Assembly (NCBI GenBank): GCA_037178675.1
Contig: JAYMGJ010000274.1
Span: 25,590 to 89,589 of the forward strand
Length of the DNA: 64,000 nucleotides
Direction of reading: 5' to 3'
Origin: Scleroderma bovista
Taxonomy: Eukaryota > Basidiomycota > Agaricomycetes > Boletales > Sclerodermataceae
Numbering within the stretch: position 1 is the stretch's first letter; the number at the start of each line of letters is the position of its first letter. Under the pieces are notes generated by a model. The model made no database searches. It was given only the letters and a program-made list of their open reading frames with translations, and was not told the DNA's origin. This document shows positions 41,401 to 52,949 of this stretch, piece after piece. Position numbers and translations under genes: made by a program.

Positions 41401-43208
41401 CCAGCTGCGATGTGAGACAAGTCAACTGCAAGAATCACTTCATTGATGGATGTATAGTTGAGTGGGCGGATTGCGGGTGAAGCAGCGACAGCAGACTTGA
41501 GGGTGTCCATAGTGGCTTGCTCTTGCTCTCCCCAGATAAATGGTACATTGTTCCTTGTGAGTTGGACAAGAGGGTGAGAGATGGCAGAGAAGTCTTTGAT
41601 CCATATCCGAACCGTTCCTGCTGTGCCAAGAAACCCACGGACTTCAGTCCTATTTTGACATGGGGGCCAGTTGCAAATCTTGGAGACTTTTGTGTCGTCT
41701 GGGATGTGTCCTTCATAATTGCATGTTTGTCTGACAATGATGACATCTGGTCGACATGCAAAGAGCTTTTTGGTGGATACAGTTGCACCAGCATGCTTCA
41801 ATCAATGGAATACACAATTAACATCGTTGCAGTGTTCCCACACGAAACGACGGATGCCAGGGTTCTCAGGTATGGTCTCATATGAGCCGTCAGATAGTTC
41901 ATAATGTGTGCGTGGGCCTAAGACATTGATGTTGTCTTGAAAGTTCAGGGCGACTTCGATTTCGTGCTGCAAGATGAAGGCAACATCATTCTGGAAAACT
42001 GCTGGGGAGTCCGTCCAGCCTTGTGGAAGTACAGTGAGGCGGAGGGTTCCGAGGGGCGTTTGAAAGGTTGTCAAGTCATGAGAGTCTTCTGCGAGTGTGC
42101 GGTGGTCGTATCCGACGAATAAGTCCATCATGGTGTATATAGACCGTGCAGTGGACTGCTCTGCGAAATGCTCGACGTACGGAAGTGTTGTGGCATCCTT
42201 AATGGTGACCGCATTGAGGGGCTGGAGGTCATGGACGACTCAGATTGATCCATTTTTCTTCGCAACACAGAACCACCTCGACTGATAGGAACTATTTGAT
42301 GGCTCATAGACGCCAGAAGCAATCTTCGACTTGATGAGTTTGATGACTTCATCATGAATGCCGGGTGGGATAGGGGACTGGCGGTGGACCCATGGGGTAT
42401 GCTCAACTGTTGGAATTACCACGGGGTCAAAGTATTCGTCACGGAATCGTCCCTTTTCTGATTCATCCCATGCAAGTGCTAACTCATTGATGCGGAGAAC
42501 GTGGGCAGCAAGCTTCCATTCATCGGGCCAGAGAAAAGTATTATCAAGAATACCTAAATCTGTCATCTGTTCATGTGTGAGGCGTTGACCACAAGAGAAG
42601 TCAGGGGGGTGAGGTGTTAATGGGGTCAGTGTGAGGAGGGGGTCTTCTGGGAAGCGTCGGATGATACGAGCATGCTGAGGCATCATAGTAGCGACTGGTT
42701 TGACACAATTTGCGACCTTTTTATATGCAAAGGTGTGGTGGATAGGATCCAGATCATACTGGGCACAGAGGGCTTCCTCCGTGAACTGGGTGGCTGTAAT
42801 CGCCATGCTTGGTACAGAGGCAAACTGGAGGGCACATGAGATGCTCTTGCGGACAGCAGTGAAAAATGCCAACGACTCAGACAGTCCTTGGAACGGTCTG
42901 GGAGTGGTGGTAACTCGGTGGAGGTTGGATGGGTTGCAGGGGTCGTGGATAACGATGTGAACGTCGTCATCATCTTCATCTTTCTTAAGGCGGACTAGAC
43001 GTTGCCAAGGACGACCGAGTAGAAGGCGATATGGTGCATCTGGAATGACGAAAAGACCGTCGACAACAGCAGTTGCTGGAAGGTGGCATGACTGCAGCAG
43101 GGCCTGTAGTTGAAAATGTTTGGTGAACAGGGGTGGCGCGAGGCCTGGCTCCAGCTGGGAGTGGCCATATTTCGGCAGCCGCAGTTGAAAGACACATAAG
43201 GTGGGCAT
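41401..43208 (-). pseudogene. pol: El-3 protease, RT and start of RNase H
   Basis: From 43208: a protease remnant with LLLGRPWQRL, a linker, then RT start PPGIHDEVIKLIKSKIASGVYEPSNSSYQSRWFCVAKKNGS, a TGA where CGA (Arg) is expected (42240-42242), VVHDLQPLNA, MMDLFVGYDHR, FQTPLGTLRLTVLPQGWTDSPAVFQNDV and, at the catalytic site, NFQDNINVLGP in place of an F-x-D-D box. RNase H begins VILAVDLSHIAAG and is cut by LTR copy B. Confidence 0.8.
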
Positions 43209-44361
43209 AACATCCGGTGTAGGCAGATTCGTGAACGTCGAGGCGACTTATGCGACGACTGAGTTCATCGACTTCATCAATGAGTGCCTTCGATTCATCG
43301 AAACGGACAGTCTTTGTCTGAACCTCCTGGCGTGTGTCACCAGGGTAGCAATATTTATCCTCATTGTAGCTAGGGCGCGAAGGGGCAGTCTTGATGTCGG
43401 ATGGAGGTACTGAGTTGCGAACTGAGTGGAGGCGAAGGGTTACCGGATCATTCTTATCGACGTCAAATCTATCGTTAGTGAGAACAACACGTCCAGCTCT
43501 GATGACCTTTTCAAAATTGGGATGTTCTGTATGATCAAATTTCTTCGGGTCTTCAAGTTGTAGCTGAAGAGAGATGGTGTGACGGATGTGCCTCGGAAGG
43601 CCCTGCCAGAATAGCTTGTCCCGCTCACGCTCTGAGATCTTGTTGTTCTTGACAAGCCAAGTCGCAACAGGGCGGAATTGGCGCAAGAACTCCATGAGCT
43701 CAGTTTCAGTAGAGATATCTAAATCTGCGTGGGCAAGGACAATTCGTTCCAGGTCGCGGTAGGTATATTGCATGCCCTTTTCTGCTCCAGGGTACTCGTT
43801 GATAACCCTATCCTTGAAGGCCTTGTAATCCGCGGTGTCATACTCAGGAAGAGATATCCAGAGCCATTTGGTAGCGGAATCAACATATTGGAGGACTGCA
43901 TGACACTGTTCCCTGCTGGTGAGACCGCATGAGTTGGCTAGATCCTCAAATTGAGTGAAAAAATCAAGGAGATCCCCAGCGCGTCCAGAGAAAGATGGTG
44001 CCTCCTTGGATCCCATGCCGGGCATCCCTCGGAAGCCTGTGGCGGTATTAGACATGGCAGCTGTGTTAGTAACTGAGGTAGTATTCGATGGGGGCTGAAC
44101 TGAGGATGCAGTAATGGTGTTGGGGGCTGTAATGGATGGTGTCGGCTGAGTATGGACAACTGGGGATGATGGGGGTGTGGAAGCTCGCAATGGGCAGGAG
44201 GTATTGGCTGGCTGGGATGGCTTGTGATAACGACTCGGCTGTGGAGCAGCTTCTGTATAAGTTTTACCACTCCAAGTGCTAGGAATGGTGGGTGAAGGCT
44301 GTTCAGCAGCGATCGTCGAAGATCGAGACTGGGGTGATGGAGTCAGGGGCGATAATGGCAA
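43209..44361 (-). CDS. gag: El-3 Gag-like ORF
   Basis: MPLSPLTPSPQSRSS... with a Pro/Ser/Thr-rich N terminus, a capsid-like part (APSFSGRAGDLLDFFTQFEDLANSCGL... FWQGLPRHIRHTISLQLQ) near residues 120-290, and a charged C-terminal part (VRFDESKALIDEVDELSRRISRLDV). It corresponds to the El-0 gag in layout. No CCHC knuckle is seen before the frame is lost near 43208, where protease sequence continues in another frame. Confidence 0.75.
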
Positions 44362-44626
44362 ATCGGGAAAATCAGCTGGGCGCAGACGAAATGGCGCCGA
44401 TGACGGACAGATATTTCTGGACTGTGCTGGGGTGTCTTCTATAGGCCTTTCGGACAGCTGGGGATGGCTCTCTTGCCTATGGATGGGCGTACTTTCTTCG
44501 ATCTGCGGCGGAATAGTGAAATATGACTTGATAGAACTCGAAGTTCTCTAAAAAGGAACCTAGGAATAATCAAAGGCACGAGGCAGAAAGGGGGGTGCAA
44601 GGTCAAGGTCCAGGGGGGGTCCTTTG

Positions 44627-44644
44627 AACTTGCGGTGGGCTCCA
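44627..44644 (-). promoter_or_regulatory. El-3 primer binding site
   Basis: TGGAGCCCACCGCAAGTT on the element strand, after a 2-nt TC spacer from the LTR end CTACA. The first 13 bases match the El-0 site. Confidence 0.7.
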
Positions 44645-44646
44645 GA

Positions 44647-45219
44647 TGTAGGGGAAGGTGCGGGTTCGGGTGTTCGAGAGGACAGGAAGTGAGAGATGAG
44701 ATGAGAGACGGAAGTGATTCGGAATTCGGACGGTGAATGCTGTAGATACGACAGGAAACTTGTGACTTCTTAGCTAGACTGACGACTTTGGACGTGAAAT
44801 GCGGAACTGGGGGGAATTGGATTGCTGCAGCTCGAGGCTGCTACAGGCGGCTTAAGTACAGTACTAATGACGTCAAAGTGCGAGTGGCTCGACGTCTGAG
44901 CAGACAATGTATCTAAGGTACAAAGAATACGTCAAAGCTAAAATACAAGGGGCGGCAAAGCACTGAGAGGGCCGTGCCTAAGGACATAGGGCGCGGGATC
45001 TAACCTGGCCACTTTGGTGCGTCGTAGATAACATACGTCCGCCCTGCCCTTTGTGGGTCTTGCCGGTCGCAGGACGATCAATACCAGTTACCTGGTACCG
45101 ATCACAACTCACCCCGAGGTCCGCGGAAGGCGTCCTCACCAACGCCCGGGCCCTCTTGAGTGCTTCATAGATCGGAAATATTTCGTAGTTGCATAGCTAA
45201 GTCGTGTTAGTTCCTTACA
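44647..45219 (-). repeat. El-3 5' LTR (573 bp)
   Basis: On the element strand it starts TGTAAGGAACTAACAC and ends CCCCTACA. The first 300 bp match 37089-37388. The distal part is unique in the window. Confidence 0.75.
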
Positions 45220-46034
45220 GCTTCCAATGTTTTCAGGTTCAATAAGTCTATCCATTGGCAACGAGAACGATGAGACAGCCAGGTGGTTGACATTAAGGAG
45301 CTGAAATTCAAGAAGGACGGTATCACTTACACAGTCAAACTGGTGTTTGGGGAATCAACAGGAAATATCTGGTTTCCTCATCGCATCTCCCCCATTTAAG
45401 GGATGCATACATGAACTTCCGTCCCATTCACTGCGGTATATCAGTCAGCCTGAGTCATCTGGGAGCTTCGTATCAGAACTCACAAACATTCGACTGTCGA
45501 ACATGCTTGTTTCGCGCATGCGAGCACCTTGTTGAAAAACAGTGCAAGAGCGATCTCACAGTCTGCAGGAGCATTTGCGTCAAGGCAAGGAGCGTCAAGC
45601 CAAAATGGCTGCCTTGGTGTGTCATCACCTGAAGTGCCCGCCTCATTGTCACTTGAAGTGCCTACCTCATTGTTGCCAGGAACGCCGTACAGTCTGTACT
45701 GTTTACAAATCTGTAATATGTCCCCAATTGCATAGTGCCCCGAATTTTTTGCTAATTCACCTTTGGATGCTGGGAAGAGAACCTGATCTGGGAAGAGAAA
45801 ATTCAACATTTTGCTGCTGTCATCTGGTGAGAGTTCCCAATGAGTATCACAAGTATCATTGTTGATCATGGCGTCCATCGCAACACGAAACCAGTCGCTT
45901 TTCCGCCTTAAAGGGGGAGGAATACAAGAAAGCTTCAAACTTTGTTCAGTTTTTTTGAACCCAATAAATGTCAGTGGACAACTTACGTGTTGCAGGTTGA
46001 ACAGCATTCCATGAGCCACAAGCAACTGAGACAT
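45220..46034 (-). CDS. Unrecognised minus-strand coding fragment
   Basis: A likely short 5' exon near 46000 and an intron GTAAGTTG...TTTAAG lead to RRKSDWFRVAMDAMINNDTCDTHWELSPDDSSKMLNFLFPD...ELAKNSGHYAIGDILQICKQYRLYGVPGNN, a Gly/Thr/Ser/Glu linker, and a C-terminal CEIALALFFNKVLACAKQACSTVECL ending at 45480. No motif that I recognise. From 45220 to 45479 nothing is seen. Confidence 0.35.
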
Positions 46035-46244
46035 ACAATAAACATCGAAGAATTGCTGGTTAAGGCAACACTAATTACTCACTTGACCTTTTAATGGTGT
46101 TTTATCCTTGCTGTTGGATCCTGGGTTGTTCATCGCAACTTCAGGCAAGTGTGCATTGGTGAGGGAAATGGACAGTGACCATCCGATCCATCACAATCAA
46201 TCAAAATTCTCATACACAAAAATACATGAGTGATGTAATAATGA

Positions 46245-47174
46245 CTAAGGAGATAAGGCATGGTAGAATTCTTTTGACCAAAACTTGTTCAGCCAGAACT
46301 CACTGCTCAGTTCATAGCTGCTCAAGTTGGTCAGACAAGAATGTGCTTCGTGGCCAAAATTTGGGATAAGGTGTGCCAGAGAATGAATGCAAATGAGAGG
46401 AATTACCTCACCAATACACTCACCATTCCCCCTCACTGCCCATTTCAGCATATACATGCCAGTCACTGAATTGATATTAGTAGAATTTGACTGGGGAACG
46501 ATCTTGAAGTGGTGGACATATGCAAAAAAAGAATCCGAGCATGGATCATGGAAGATCATCTGCAGCTGGGCCACAGAATGACCTGCTAGGACATTCTGAG
46601 GCCAGTCACTCTGAGTGCCAGGGCTAATGATAACAGAGTCATATCTGCCAAAATGATTTGCGGTGGAGGGGGGGATGGCATGAAGGGTTTGAGGCAGTAG
46701 AACAGTCTCACTGTTGTGGTAGGACACCTGCTGCACAGGTACTTTGTGCCATATTTGAAGCTTATTGGTACGTGGTTGTCCTTGCACAAGTGCATCCCCA
46801 TTCCTAAAGAAGGCAGTGATGGCATCGGCAAGGTCAGGAAGATGGTATGCAGTGGCAGCCTCATCAACACTTGACCATGATGAAGGTTTAGTGGCTAGAT
46901 GAAAACTGGTTGTTGATGTTGTGAATGTGCGATAAGGCTTCGGAGCGGAGGGCTTTGCGCCAAGAAGAAGGGCAGAGGAGAGGGCGAAATAGTTAGGGAT
47001 TCGACGGGTTGGCGTGGAATACTCTGAGAGGTAGCACCTCTCAGCGTCAGGTCCATCCTTTTCATCTTCTCCCAAGTCAGAGTCATCTTTGTCCTCATCC
47101 TCTTCTTTATTCGCATGCTCTACGATGTAGGTTGCTAGGTCAAAATGAAAACACTTGTCTAGCACATAATGCAC
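46245..47174 (-). pseudogene. DUF6830-like protein, C-terminal fragment (transposon-associated)
   Basis: An open frame of 309 residues: an acidic NKEEDEDKDDSDLGEDEKDGPDAE stretch, then TPTRRIPNYFALSSALLLG, PYRTFTTSTTSFHL, LPDLADAITAFF, LQIWHKVPVQQVSYHNS, FGRYDSVIIS, WPQNVLAGHSVAQLQMIFHD, FFAYVHHFKIVPQSN, TGMYMLKWAVRGNGECIGEVIPL and FWLNKFWSKEFYHALSP. This pattern is the C-terminal half of basidiomycete DUF6830 proteins, which sit with Plavaka-like transposases. No N-terminal part lies upstream, so it is a fragment. Confidence 0.55.
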
Positions 47175-47439
47175 CTACTTTGTCACGTGTAACACGGTCA
47201 GATGAGGGTGAAAATCGGCTGTGTGTCATGGGCCAGCGGAGGACAAGCCCAGCATCAACTATTACAATGTAACACGGGTGGGCTACACACACCAATATTG
47301 TCACCATGTGATTCCAGTGGGCTATGGTGGTGTTTAAGGAGGTGTGATAGATGGGGATATTGGTGTTGTCACCATGTCATATGGGCCAGCCAGGATTTTA
47401 CTCCCATGCACATTAATGGACCAGCCCAGGATTACTGTA

Positions 47440-48460
47440 ATGCAAAGGTAATGGGTCGGCTAGCAAAGACAAGTACCAATACATCTAGTAAGGGGTGATC
47501 CAACCAACCCTGCCAGGGCCTGTTCTACCTGATGGATTGAAGCAGGGAGACCTACCGCGGGTTGACTCACCACCGGTCAACTAGTTTGACTACCATGGCT
47601 TTGACAACAACCGATGAACATTAATAGATTGACTGGAATGCAAAGGTAATGGGTTGGCTAGAAAAGGCAAGTACCAGTATGTCTAGGAAGGGGTGATCCA
47701 CCAGACCCTGCCAAAGGTTGACCTACCATGGATCACAGAGGGTGACAAACCATGGGTTGACTTATCAAGAATTGACTTGCCGCGGGTTTACCTACCGCGG
47801 GTTTACCTACCATGGGTTTCCTTACCACAGGTTGACTCAATACCTCCGTAAACCTGGTCAACTTTAATCCATGGCTTTCACTACCAATGTACATTAATAG
47901 ATTCACTGAAATGCAAATGTAATTGTTTGGCCATAGAAGACACTACCAGTACATCTAGTAAGCAGTGATCCAACCAACTCTGCCAAGGGCTGTCCTACTA
48001 CGGATGGATTACAGGGGGATGACCTACCACCTACCGTGGGTTGACTTACCACGGGTTGACTGATACTTCCGGTCAACCTGGTCTCCATGGCTTTCACTAC
48101 CAATGTACATTAATAAATTCACTAGGTAATTGGTTGAGTAGAGAAGACCAGTAACAGTACATATAGTAAGGGGTGATCCAACCAAACCTGTCAAGGGCTA
48201 TCCTACTGGGTGGACAGCGGGATGACATACCGTGGTTAACATACCGCGGGTTAACTTACTAGGTTGAGGCCACCAGGTTGACCACCATGACTTTCACTAC
48301 AAATGCGCATTAATGGATTTACTGGAATGCAAAGGTAATGCGTGGGCTAGCAGTACTGGCTCTACTACCACAGATGGATTACAGCGGGTTGGATATTTAC
48401 CAAGTGATCTACTGTGGGAGAAGTACCAGCACATACAATAAGGGGTGATCCCACCACTGT
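47440..48460. repeat. Imperfect tandem repeat, unit about 200-270 bp, five copies
   Basis: Each unit carries GGTAATGGGT(T/C)GGCTAG, an AAGACAAGTACCAGTACATCTAGTAAG-like phrase and GGGGTGATCCAACCA, followed by CTACCGCGGGTTGAC-type phrases and ATGGCTTTCACTACCAATG. Unit starts are at about 47447, 47645, 47918, 48122 and 48332. No coding sense. Confidence 0.7.
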
Positions 48461-48839
48461 CAGCAGCACTGGCTTCACTACCATGGGTTTACTGCCAACC
48501 CTGGGTGACAACCACTACCTCCTGTTGGTTGACCACCAACCACTATGGATTCCAACAGAGATGGAAAACCTACTTGGCCTTTACTCTCAGTAGTAGACAA
48601 GAAATTCCTTTCATCAGCAAAACAGCATTTTACTGTCTGTGCGAAAATGACTGTTTTGCTGATGTTATCAATGCCGCCACAGGAAGACCACGGGAAACCG
48701 GGAGTGGTTGAACATCAGGCATTTGGCTATCTCAATTAATCACAACAAATTACTACTACAGGTTTATCACTACTAGTTGGCTATTCAGTTCCAGAACTAT
48801 GGATTACCCACCATAGTTTATTACCACGGGTGGAATAAA

Positions 48840-49550
48840 GGCAGGCTTGGTGGGCCCATGTTCCATAGTAGCACACTAATATTTGTGCCAATGAGCTCCA
48901 CATAAGCCCATATATTATTCCATCATCCTTCTTATAAGGGGATGGTGATATTACACCACCCCATGTAAAATGGATGGGCAGTTATTATAGGGACCCATAG
49001 ATATGGGTCAGCCAGATTACTACTGTACCCTAACAAACAGGTGAGCCTTGTATATAATGACACCAAGTAGTACAAGTGAGCTGATAGTGGCTTGTTCCAA
49101 TGCGATACAGGTGAGCCCATGTATAATTTAATCATCCCATATAACATGGGTGGGCTGTGTATATACTGTCCCTATGCTATAGGTCAGCCCACATACCACT
49201 GTCCCCTACAGTTTTGGCAGGCACATATTCTTTGCTGTTGTGTAGCACAAGTGGGCTGTGATATGCATGTCCACATGGTGTATGATAGGGCTGTTATTGT
49301 ATGGTACCATGTGACACGGGTCAGCCGAGGGAATGCTGTCCCCTGAAAAACACATGAGCCCACATACATTGACACAGGTAGCACGAGTGGGCTGAGAATT
49401 CATTGTTCCAATTGGATACAGGTGAGCCCATTCAAAATTTAATCATCCCATATGACACCAATGGGCTGTTTTTATATGGTCCCATGTATATCCACATAAT
49501 GTACATACATTGTACCATACTTTATGGCCAGCGGAGGTTGACAATCAGCT
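48840..49550. repeat. Higher-order repeat, 311-bp spacing
   Basis: Blocks at about 49092 and 49403 share TTGTTCCAAT, GATACAGGTGAGCCCA and TTTAATCATCCCATAT, with GGGCTG phrases between. Related GGCCAGC phrases also occur at 47220 and 49525. Confidence 0.6.
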
Positions 49551-49559
49551 GTATGTTAT

Positions 49560-50020
49560 GGGCCAGCTGGGGTCAGGCCAGACTAAAGGGTGTTGCCATG
49601 ATTTATGGTCCGGCCAGTATGCGGAATTGTCACCATAATACATGGTCCAGCCTGGGGGTGGGTTGTCACCATAATATAGGTTTGGGCCAGGATGTAGGTA
49701 TCACCATAGTGTATGGTCCAGCCAGAGTGTGTAGTTTAACCATAATATACAGTCCGGCCTGGGTGTAGGTGATACCATAGTGTATGGTCAGGCCAGGGTA
49801 TGGGTGAATATTGAACAGTCCGGCCTGGGTGTGGGCATCACCATAGTGTATGGTCAGGCCAGGGTAGGGGTGTCACCATATTGTACAGTCCGGCCTGGGT
49901 GTGGGCATCACCATAGTGTATGGTCGGGCCGGGTAGGTGTGTTACCATAATGGATAGTCCGGCCTGGGTGTGGGTGTCACAATAAGTGTATGGTCAGGCC
50001 AGAGAGGAAAAAATATTTGA
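49560..50020. repeat. GGCCTGGGTGTGGG minisatellite, unit about 40 bp in dimers of about 82 bp
   Basis: Alternating CAGTCCGGCCTGGGTGTGGG and TATGGTCAGGCCAGGGTA phrases, separated by CACCATAGTG, repeat at least ten times. Confidence 0.75.
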
Positions 50021-50139
50021 AACAAGTCCAGGCTGATGATAGCCATGTCAGGATTGTACATATTAGCAAAGACAAGACTGGTACTGTACTGAATGGAAAT
50101 GATTATACAAGTAGTACAAGTTAATGATAAGCATTCAGG

Positions 50140-50640
50140 TGGTGTACTGGCCAGTAATGATTAATTGGTCATACCAACCGGTCAGTGTCATACCGGTAGC
50201 ATACCAACCGGTCAGTGTCATATCGGCAGCATACCGACCAGTCACTATCATACCGGTAGCATACCAACCGGTAACTGTCATACCAGTAGCATACCGGTGG
50301 CATACCAACCGGTCACTGTCATACTGGTAGCATACTGACCGATCACAATCATACCAGTAGCATACCGACCGGTACCTGTCATACCGGTGGCATAACAACC
50401 GGTAGCATACCGGTAGCATACCGGTAGCATACCGGTGGCATACCAACCAGTCACTGTCATACTGGTAGCATACCAACCGGTCACTATCATACCGGTAGCA
50501 TATTGACCGGTAACTGTCATACCGGTAGCATACTGGTGGCATACCAACTGGTCACTGTCATACCGGTAGCATACCGATCAGTCATTGTCATACTAGTAGG
50601 ATATTCACTGGTTGTGGCAATACTGGTAGGATAAGTATAC
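50140..50640 (+). repeat. ACCGGT minisatellite, array 1
   Basis: Units of about 30 bp built from CATACCGGTAGCATACCAAC and CGGTCACTGT. The palindrome ACCGGT recurs in most units. Arrays at 53930-54560 (reverse orientation) and, weaker, 63440-64000 are related. Confidence 0.85.
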
Positions 50641-51149
50641 TGACCGGTAATGGTGATACAGTAAAGTGATTTAAGTATGAGAATAGCACTCTGATGGTTG
50701 ATTACTAGTGATGGTGAGACTGGATTGGTCAGGTATGAAGCTGGCAGGTATGGCATACACCGGACACCAAGACATGGTCCTGACTTCCCAATCAAGTTCC
50801 CTCACTCTGCCTATAAGGCCATATACTTATGAGAATAGCACCCCAATGCTTGTTGATTACTATGGGGGGACACTGGACTGATCAGGCATCCGGCCAGCAA
50901 CTTTACACCATTGATATCTAGTAAGACCCAGGGTGAGTTATGTTGAAAGAAAGGCATACTATGCTGGCAGTCAATCACCCTGAGACCTGTGGGATTCTAG
51001 GAATACAATGCCCATGGGCAGGGGATTCAGAACACACTTCCAGCTTCCGGCAACTAGTTAAGATATACTGGTCGCAGTTCCCATGGCTTTCAGCACAAAT
51101 CAGTCATCAACTGCTTCATTGCATCCTCCGTACAGACACATCCAATATT
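50641..51149. other. Spacer with a diverged duplication
   Basis: GAGAATAGCAC plus GATTACTA phrases recur at about 50679 and 50831, a duplication of about 150 bp. No gene seen. Confidence 0.35.
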
Positions 51150-51503
51150 GCCAGATGGCCACATTCAACACGGGTGTCACTGACTATCACCTATCTGAAA
51201 GGATTGCTGGCTACATGCACCAGCAATTTCACCATCTGGCACTAGACCCCGATTTTCCCTGGCCTGCACTTCCATTGGATATTCCATCCCATGGTTGCAT
51301 CGGGATGAACCAATTGGTTTCTGTTCTTGTTAAAACATACAAAAATCGGAGTAAGTTCATTGCATGGCTCTAACATACCATCTGACTTTCCATCTCAGTT
51401 CCATCTGGCATTGATCTCATACGACTTAGTGAGAGCCTGTCTGCAATGGAGTCTGGAGCTGACATGAAACGAGAGGCTCAGCTCCTAGAGAACCACCCAC
51501 TGG
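51150..51503 (+). CDS. Unrecognised plus-strand coding fragment, two exons
   Basis: MATFNTGVTDYHLSERIAGYMHQQFHHLALDPDFPWPALPLDIPSHGCIGMNQLVSVLVKTYKNR, then an intron GTAAGT...CTCAG (about 51350-51398), then a second exon PSGIDLIRLSESLSAMESGADMKREAQLLENH. It looks like real protein with clean splice sites. Family unknown. It lies upstream of the TET/JBP gene in the same orientation. Confidence 0.35.
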
Positions 51504-51529
51504 CGATCAGGAGCACTGTCATATCCATA

Positions 51530-52890
51530 CTTTTCCAGTCGCAACTCCGGTCGAACCATGGCCCGCCTGACCTCTCCTTAGGCATAGATGCAACTCCGGA
51601 TCTAGTCCGGCCATCTCCAGCCCTATAGCTGCACTCCAGCTCAACTCCGGTCACTACGTCCATCTCCGCCTCAGGACTAACCCCTGTCTTCTTACAGACA
51701 GATCCGCGGTCTAACTCCTCCATGTCGGACCTGTACCTACCACTAGTCGCTACTCCGGTTTCAGTCCGGCCACTCCCTTAGCCTTGTCTGCGACGTAGCC
51801 CAACTCCGGCTGGTACATCCAACTCCGGCTCAGTTCTGCTCCTGCTCCTGCTCCGCTTCCTCTGTCAGGTCCACCAATGGCCTTGGACATTTCCATGTCC
51901 AACTCCGGACCTTCCTCCGGCTACTCCGCCCTTCCTCCACCTGTGCACTCCCTCTGCTCGTGCACTCCCTCTGCTCGTGCACTCCCTCTGCTCGTGCACT
52001 CCCTCTGCTCGTGCACTCCCTCTGCTCGTGCACTCCCTCTGCTCGTGCACTCCCTCTGCTCGTGCACTCCCTCTGCTCGTGCACTCCCTCTGCTCGTGCA
52101 CTCCCTCTGCTCGTGCACTCCCTCCGCTCTTGCGCTTCCTCCGGTCGTGCACTTCCTCCGGTCCTGCTTCCTCCGGTCCTGGACATCGCTCCGGACTTAA
52201 CATTAGTTAAGTCCACCTCCAACCCTTACCTGTCCTCTTCCGACCTAGTTCCCTTTACTTCACTGTCCCTGCTTTTCCTCCGTCGTCCCTGTATCTCTAG
52301 TTCCCTGTGTCTGCTCCCGCTCCGGTTTATTTTCCTGTACCTGCTTTATTTTCCTGTCCGTTTCTGCTCTGTCCCTTGTCCCAACTAAGGTGTTTACTTG
52401 TCACCGTATATACTCACCCTAGTTCTCATTTACTATATAAACTACTATACTCCGGCCTAGTAGTTTCCTTAGATCAAATCTCGACTAAGATACTCCCCAC
52501 TCTGTACTACCCACCATGCTCTCCTAAATCCATCTGTTCATCTGAACTCCTGAACTCTGGCCAACTCCGGCCTCCGTCCTATCTCGTCCCCTTGGTCCTA
52601 TGTCTGATCCTAGCAAGTCTCCTACTTGCATGAGGGCAAAAGCCACCTCTGTCCCAGACTTGACGCTAGACCTCTCAGGACTTATCCCACCTCTGGGATG
52701 TCCTTCGCTCCGGACAAGCTGCGCTCAACTCCGGACCACTTTCCCGCGGTCCAGACTTACTCTGCAAAAACCCGGACTTACTCCCTGTGCTTCTCTAGTG
52801 CCCGGACTTCGTTCGTTTGACCCGGACTTGACTCTCCGCACTAACTAGCACCTACTAGTGTCTGGACTTACCTCCTCATTAGTTCCCTGC
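51530..52890. repeat. CTCCGG-rich degenerate repeat region
   Basis: The phrase AACTCCGG(C/T/A) and its variant ACTCCGGAC recur dozens of times. A TATATAAACTACTATA-like stretch lies near 52430. No protein frame is convincing. The region lies directly upstream of the TET/JBP gene and is rich in CCGG (CpG) sites. It could be an LTR or promoter-type repeat. Confidence 0.55.
51943..52129 (+). repeat. 17-bp perfect tandem array, ten exact copies plus one variant
   Basis: Unit GTGCACTCCCTCTGCTC repeats exactly from 51943 to 52112, then once with one change, then decays to CTTCCTCCGGTC-type units to about 52185. Because 17 is not a multiple of 3, every frame stays open and repeats with a 17-residue period. 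Confidence 0.95.
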
Positions 52891-52949
52891 ACCTCTGGAC
52901 CTCCTAGTAAGATCGTTGAGGAGAACCGGTCTTGACAAGCACCAGTAAC

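Larger units (their letters stand above)
37089..45219 (-). mobile_element. El-3: decayed Ty3/gypsy element with a nested El-0-family solo LTR
   Basis: The right (5') LTR is 44647-45219 and the left (3') LTR remnant 37089-37388. Internal order on the minus strand is gag, protease, RT, RNase H, integrase. A 2103-bp LTR of another family interrupts RNase H. Frames are broken by stops, and the RT catalytic box is altered. No target duplication can be tested because the left LTR is cut at about 37089. Confidence 0.85.

Noticed and set aside
50135..50547. Tyr/Thr/Gly-rich repeat protein on the minus strand
   Set aside because: Translation of the ACCGGT minisatellite; it has no unique flanks and unit length varies.
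49560..50640. CRISPR-like array
   Set aside because: Repeats are degenerate and contiguous without unique spacers, and the genome is eukaryotic.
51830..52222. Repeat protein REC-TSRGSARAEGVHEQ
   Set aside because: The 17-bp array is open in several frames on both strands, so openness is not evidence of coding.
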